The notes below the pieces were generated by a model. The model had not been told where the DNA came from. It made no database searches and was given only the letters and a program-made list of their open reading frames with translations. From assembly GCF_036059255.1 (NCBI RefSeq), contig NZ_CP107947.1, forward strand, positions 2,914,001 through 2,978,000: DNA of 64,000 nt, given 5' to 3'. Numbering within the stretch: the stretch's first letter is position 1; each line of letters begins with the position of its first letter. A program made the position numbers and the translations under genes. Of the stretch, positions 61,769 to 64,000 are shown one piece after another. Origin of the DNA: Micromonospora sp. NBC_00389 (GTDB lineage Bacteria > Actinomycetota > Actinomycetes > Mycobacteriales > Micromonosporaceae).

Positions 61769-62230
61769 GTGAGTGAGATCGAGATCCGGGTGGTGCGGTT
61801 CGACGCGCCGGTGGCGCAGCAGTTGATCAGTGCCGCGCTGGCCGACCTCGGTGCCCGCTACGGCGGCACCGGCGACGACACCCCGGTGGACGCGACTGAG
61901 TTCGAGCCGCCGGACGGCGCCTTCCTCATCGCCTTTCTGGCCGGCGAGCCGGTCGGCTGCGGCGGCTGGCGCAGCCACGGCGCGGACACCGCGGAGCTGA
62001 AGCGGATGTACACCGCCCCGGTGGCCCGTGGGCGGGGTGTGGCCCGGACGGTGCTGGCCGCCGTCGAGCGCTCGGCCCGCGAGCAGGGCCGCAAGCGGAT
62101 GGTCCTGGAGTGCGGGGACAAGCAGCCCGAGGCGATCGCCATGTACACCTCCGCCGGCTACGACCAGATCCCGAACTTCGGCTTCTACAAGGACGCGGAG
62201 GGCTGCGTCTCCTTCGGCCGCACCCTCTGA
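61769..62230 (+). CDS. GNAT family N-acetyltransferase
   Basis: 153 aa. The acetyl-CoA site is YTAPVARGRGVARTVLAAVE and the C-terminal part has GYDQIPNFGFY. Substrate unknown; the family acetylates amines from antibiotics to protein termini. TACGCT at 61756-61761 ends seven bases before GTG 61769 and no ribosome site is present, so it probably has its own leaderless transcript despite the short distance to thiL. Confidence 0.88.
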   Translation: MSEIEIRVVRFDAPVAQQLISAALADLGARYGGTGDDTPVDATEFEPPDGAFLIAFLAGEPVGCGGWRSHGADTAELKRMYTAPVARGRGVARTVLAAVERSAREQGRKRMVLECGDKQPEAIAMYTSAGYDQIPNFGFYKDAEGCVSFGRTL

Positions 62231-62254
62231 CCCGACGGGTGCGGGCGGCGGTGC

Positions 62255-63511
62255 TCAGCCGGTGGTGATCCGGATCCCGCCGGCTGCCCGGGTGGCCGCG
62301 CCGGTCGCCTCCGCCGGGTCGGTGCCCCAGGCCAGCACCTGGCCGCTGCGCTGCACCGACGAGGTGACCTCGGCCACCTGGTCGCCCACCGCCACGCCCA
62401 CGCCGACGTCCAGCACGCCGGGCACCCGGCGGGCTGCGCGTACCCCGTCCACGGCGGTGACGGTGCCCGGCGGGGCGAGCAGAAACTCCACCGCCGCCGC
62501 GCCGGACGGCCGTGCCGGCAGGTTCGGGCGTTCCCCGCGCAGAGTCCGCAGGTACGCCGCCACGAACCCGCACTCGTAGGCGACCGAGATCAGCGCGGTG
62601 ATCAGGTCACCGGGCAGCCGGGCGGCGCACTCCACCAACGCCGGGCCGTCGGCGGTACGGATCCACTCGCTGTGCAGCACGCCGGTGCGGAAGCCGGCGG
62701 CGCCGGCCAGCCGGGCCGCCACGTCGAGCAACTCCCGCCGGGCATCCTCGGGCAGCGCGGACGGCACGGTGTGTCCGGTCTCGACCGGACGCCCACCGGC
62801 CAGCACCCGCTTGTCCGTGACGTTGCCGAAGCGCACCTCGCCGTCGGCCACCAGCAGTTCCACGCTGTGTTCGGTGCCGATCAGCACCTGCTCGGCGAGG
62901 ACCGCGGTCGGCAGGCCACGGCCGGTGGTGTCGGGGGAGGTCTCCGGGTCGGCGCTGGCGGCCCACGCGGCGGCGACCAGGGCCGGATCGGGGACGATCT
63001 GCACGCCGAGGCTGCCGGCGCGGCGGGTCGGCTTCAACACGCACCGCCCACCCTGTCGGTGGGCGAACGCGGTCGCCTCGGCGGCGGTGCCGACCAGCGC
63101 GAACGCCGGGTTGGTCAGGCCGGCTGCCGCGGCGAGCAACCGCATCCGGTGCTTGTCGGTGAAGATCTCGGCGGCCTTGACGCCGGCACCGGGCAGGCCG
63201 AGCGCGTCGGCCAGCCGAGCCGCGGCGAGCACCCCGTACTCCTGGCCGGGCACCACCAGCCGCGCGGCGGTCAGCCCCGGTTCCCGGGCGAGCAGCGCCG
63301 CCGGGTCCAGGTCGGTCTGGTACTCCGCGGCCACCACCCGGGAGACGAACGGCAGCGCGGCGCAGTGCCGGTCGAGGTCGCGGCGGCGGATCAGGTCGGG
63401 TTCCTCGACCACCACCACGCTGCCGGTGGGCAGCAGTTCGCCGAGCCCGTGCAGCAGGTCCAACGCGGTGCCCACCATGACCATCTCGTCCCGGCCCAGG
63501 TCCAGCTGCAC
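62255..63511 (-). CDS. ATP-grasp domain protein (carboxylate-amine ligase type)
   Basis: 418 aa. N-terminal preATP-grasp region to about 105, then an ATP-grasp fold with AAEIFTDKHRMRLL, VLKPTRRAGSLGVQIV (nucleotide-binding lysine), LAEQVLIGTEHSVELLV and the metal site EWIRTADGPALVECAARLPGD. Closest in layout to biotin-carboxylase-like amino acid ligases that make dipeptides or modify carboxylates. Substrates unknown. It converges with GNAT and is not clearly part of an operon. Confidence 0.82.
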   Translation of the reverse strand: MQLDLGRDEMVMVGTALDLLHGLGELLPTGSVVVVEEPDLIRRRDLDRHCAALPFVSRVVAAEYQTDLDPAALLAREPGLTAARLVVPGQEYGVLAAARLADALGLPGAGVKAAEIFTDKHRMRLLAAAAGLTNPAFALVGTAAEATAFAHRQGGRCVLKPTRRAGSLGVQIVPDPALVAAAWAASADPETSPDTTGRGLPTAVLAEQVLIGTEHSVELLVADGEVRFGNVTDKRVLAGGRPVETGHTVPSALPEDARRELLDVAARLAGAAGFRTGVLHSEWIRTADGPALVECAARLPGDLITALISVAYECGFVAAYLRTLRGERPNLPARPSGAAAVEFLLAPPGTVTAVDGVRAARRVPGVLDVGVGVAVGDQVAEVTSSVQRSGQVLAWGTDPAEATGAATRAAGGIRITTG

Positions 63512-63630
63512 CCGTCACCCCTCCGCCCGCGCCGGACCGGACGGCCGGCGCAGCGCGACCCTAACCGGACGGCGGCCCGGGTCGGCAGCCGCGTCGCGTA
63601 CTCGTCAGCGACCCAGCGCGGACACGACAG

Positions 63631-63659
63631 AGCCGGCGGACCACAGGGGTCCGCCGGCT
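63631..63659 (-). terminator. Terminator hairpin after rpmB
   Basis: AGCCGGCGGACC, loop ACAGG, GGTCCGCCGGCT: a perfect 12-bp stem 31 bases beyond the rpmB stop, between rpmB and the ATP-grasp gene. Confidence 0.75.
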
Positions 63660-63689
63660 GAGCAGTACGAGAAGGTGGGTGCTACCGCG

Positions 63690-63881
63690 TCAGGCGCGGG
63701 TGACCTTGCCGGCCTTGATGCACGAGGTGCAGACCTGCAACTTCTTGGTGTTGCCGCCACCGGCCGGGGTACGCACCGACTGGATGTTCGGGTTCCAGCG
63801 GCGGTTGGTCCGCCGGTGCGAGTGGGACACGTTGTGGCCGAAGCCCGGTCCCTTGCCACAGACGTCGCACACGCTAGCCAC
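63690..63881 (-). CDS. rpmB: 50S ribosomal protein L28 (zinc-binding form)
   Basis: 63 aa ribosomal protein. It begins [20 protein letters not shown] and has a second CxxC in [12 protein letters not shown], so it is the C+ zinc-ribbon form, in contrast to the cysteine-free paralogue made by many actinomycetes under zinc limitation. CAGGAG lies before GTG 63881. A possible promoter lies within the last 100 bases of the window. Confidence 0.95.
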   Translation of the reverse strand: MASVCDVCGKGPGFGHNVSHSHRRTNRRWNPNIQSVRTPAGGGNTKKLQVCTSCIKAGKVTRA

Positions 63882-64000
63882 GGGATACTCCTGGGATTGA
63901 AACGTTCATGAGGTCGCCGGCAGGTGCTGCCCGGGCAACCTGGTCAGGTTACCCGATGACCCGCCGACCCGGCGAACCGGCCCGGTCGGGCGACCGCCCG

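Overview
The window is high-GC DNA with very strong G/C bias at third codon positions, many GTG starts and frequent ATGA/GTGA start-stop overlaps. Together with the ndgR-leuC-leuD-hup and cofC-plsC-gpsA-ddl-thiL-rpmB neighbourhoods, this points to an actinomycete chromosome, most likely Micromonosporaceae (Micromonospora or Salinispora type). It reads as core chromosome with one small inserted element.

Layout. 1-4030 (minus): a glutamate/aspartate-type ABC importer (ATPase, binding lipoprotein, two permeases) running into an L-asparaginase cut by the window edge; a divergent ROK regulator follows (4161-5351). 5527-6363: an LppX-like lipoprotein. 6594-24992: mostly branched-chain amino acid and serine synthesis (ilvD, ilvB-ilvN-ilvC, serA, leuB, ilvE, cimA), interleaved with a GGDEF-EAL protein, a TPR protein, an ApbE flavinyltransferase, a tyrosine phosphatase and a PRC-barrel protein. 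ilvB and cimA each have a short leader peptide followed by an intrinsic terminator, the arrangement expected of ribosome-mediated attenuation. 25025-33776: two-strand core genes including a MoxR-DUF58-VWA-serine protease operon, an ArfB-like rescue factor and an aldo/keto reductase-TetR pair. 33792-36968: a gene of the family usually annotated as 3-methyladenine DNA glycosylase is broken in two. Between the pieces lies about 2.75 kb of visibly lower-GC DNA with a large serine recombinase, a 49-codon ORF and a complete second copy of the broken gene. 37003-39441: a membrane protein and an FAH-family hydrolase. 39550-40054: tRNA-Gln(CTG) and two identical tRNA-Glu(CTC). 40186-43849: ndgR, divergent leuCD, then an HU protein with a long Lys/Ala tail. 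43988-50793: a membrane exonuclease/phosphatase-fold protein and a three-gene polyphosphate cluster (ppk, CYTH-CHAD, Nudix-phosphatase). 50848-63881: cold-shock-like protein, cofC, acyltransferase, gpsA, a PLP enzyme, a PrmC-like methyltransferase, a ROK kinase, a DUF397/XRE pair, ddl, DUF3515, a stand-alone RAM domain, thiL, GNAT, ATP-grasp and rpmB.

How the genes work together. ilvD, ilvBN, ilvC and ilvE form the common isoleucine/valine pathway. cimA supplies 2-oxobutyrate through citramalate. leuB and leuCD serve leucine synthesis and probably the citramalate branch too; leuA is not in the window. Control appears to act at three levels: attenuation (ilvB, cimA), an IclR-type regulator (ndgR) divergent from leuC, and probably local operators.

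The most unusual feature is the recombinase element inside the glycosylase-like gene. The truncated 5' piece of the host gene ends in a GTGA overlap with the start of the element-borne intact copy, so the host promoter could drive the replacement gene.
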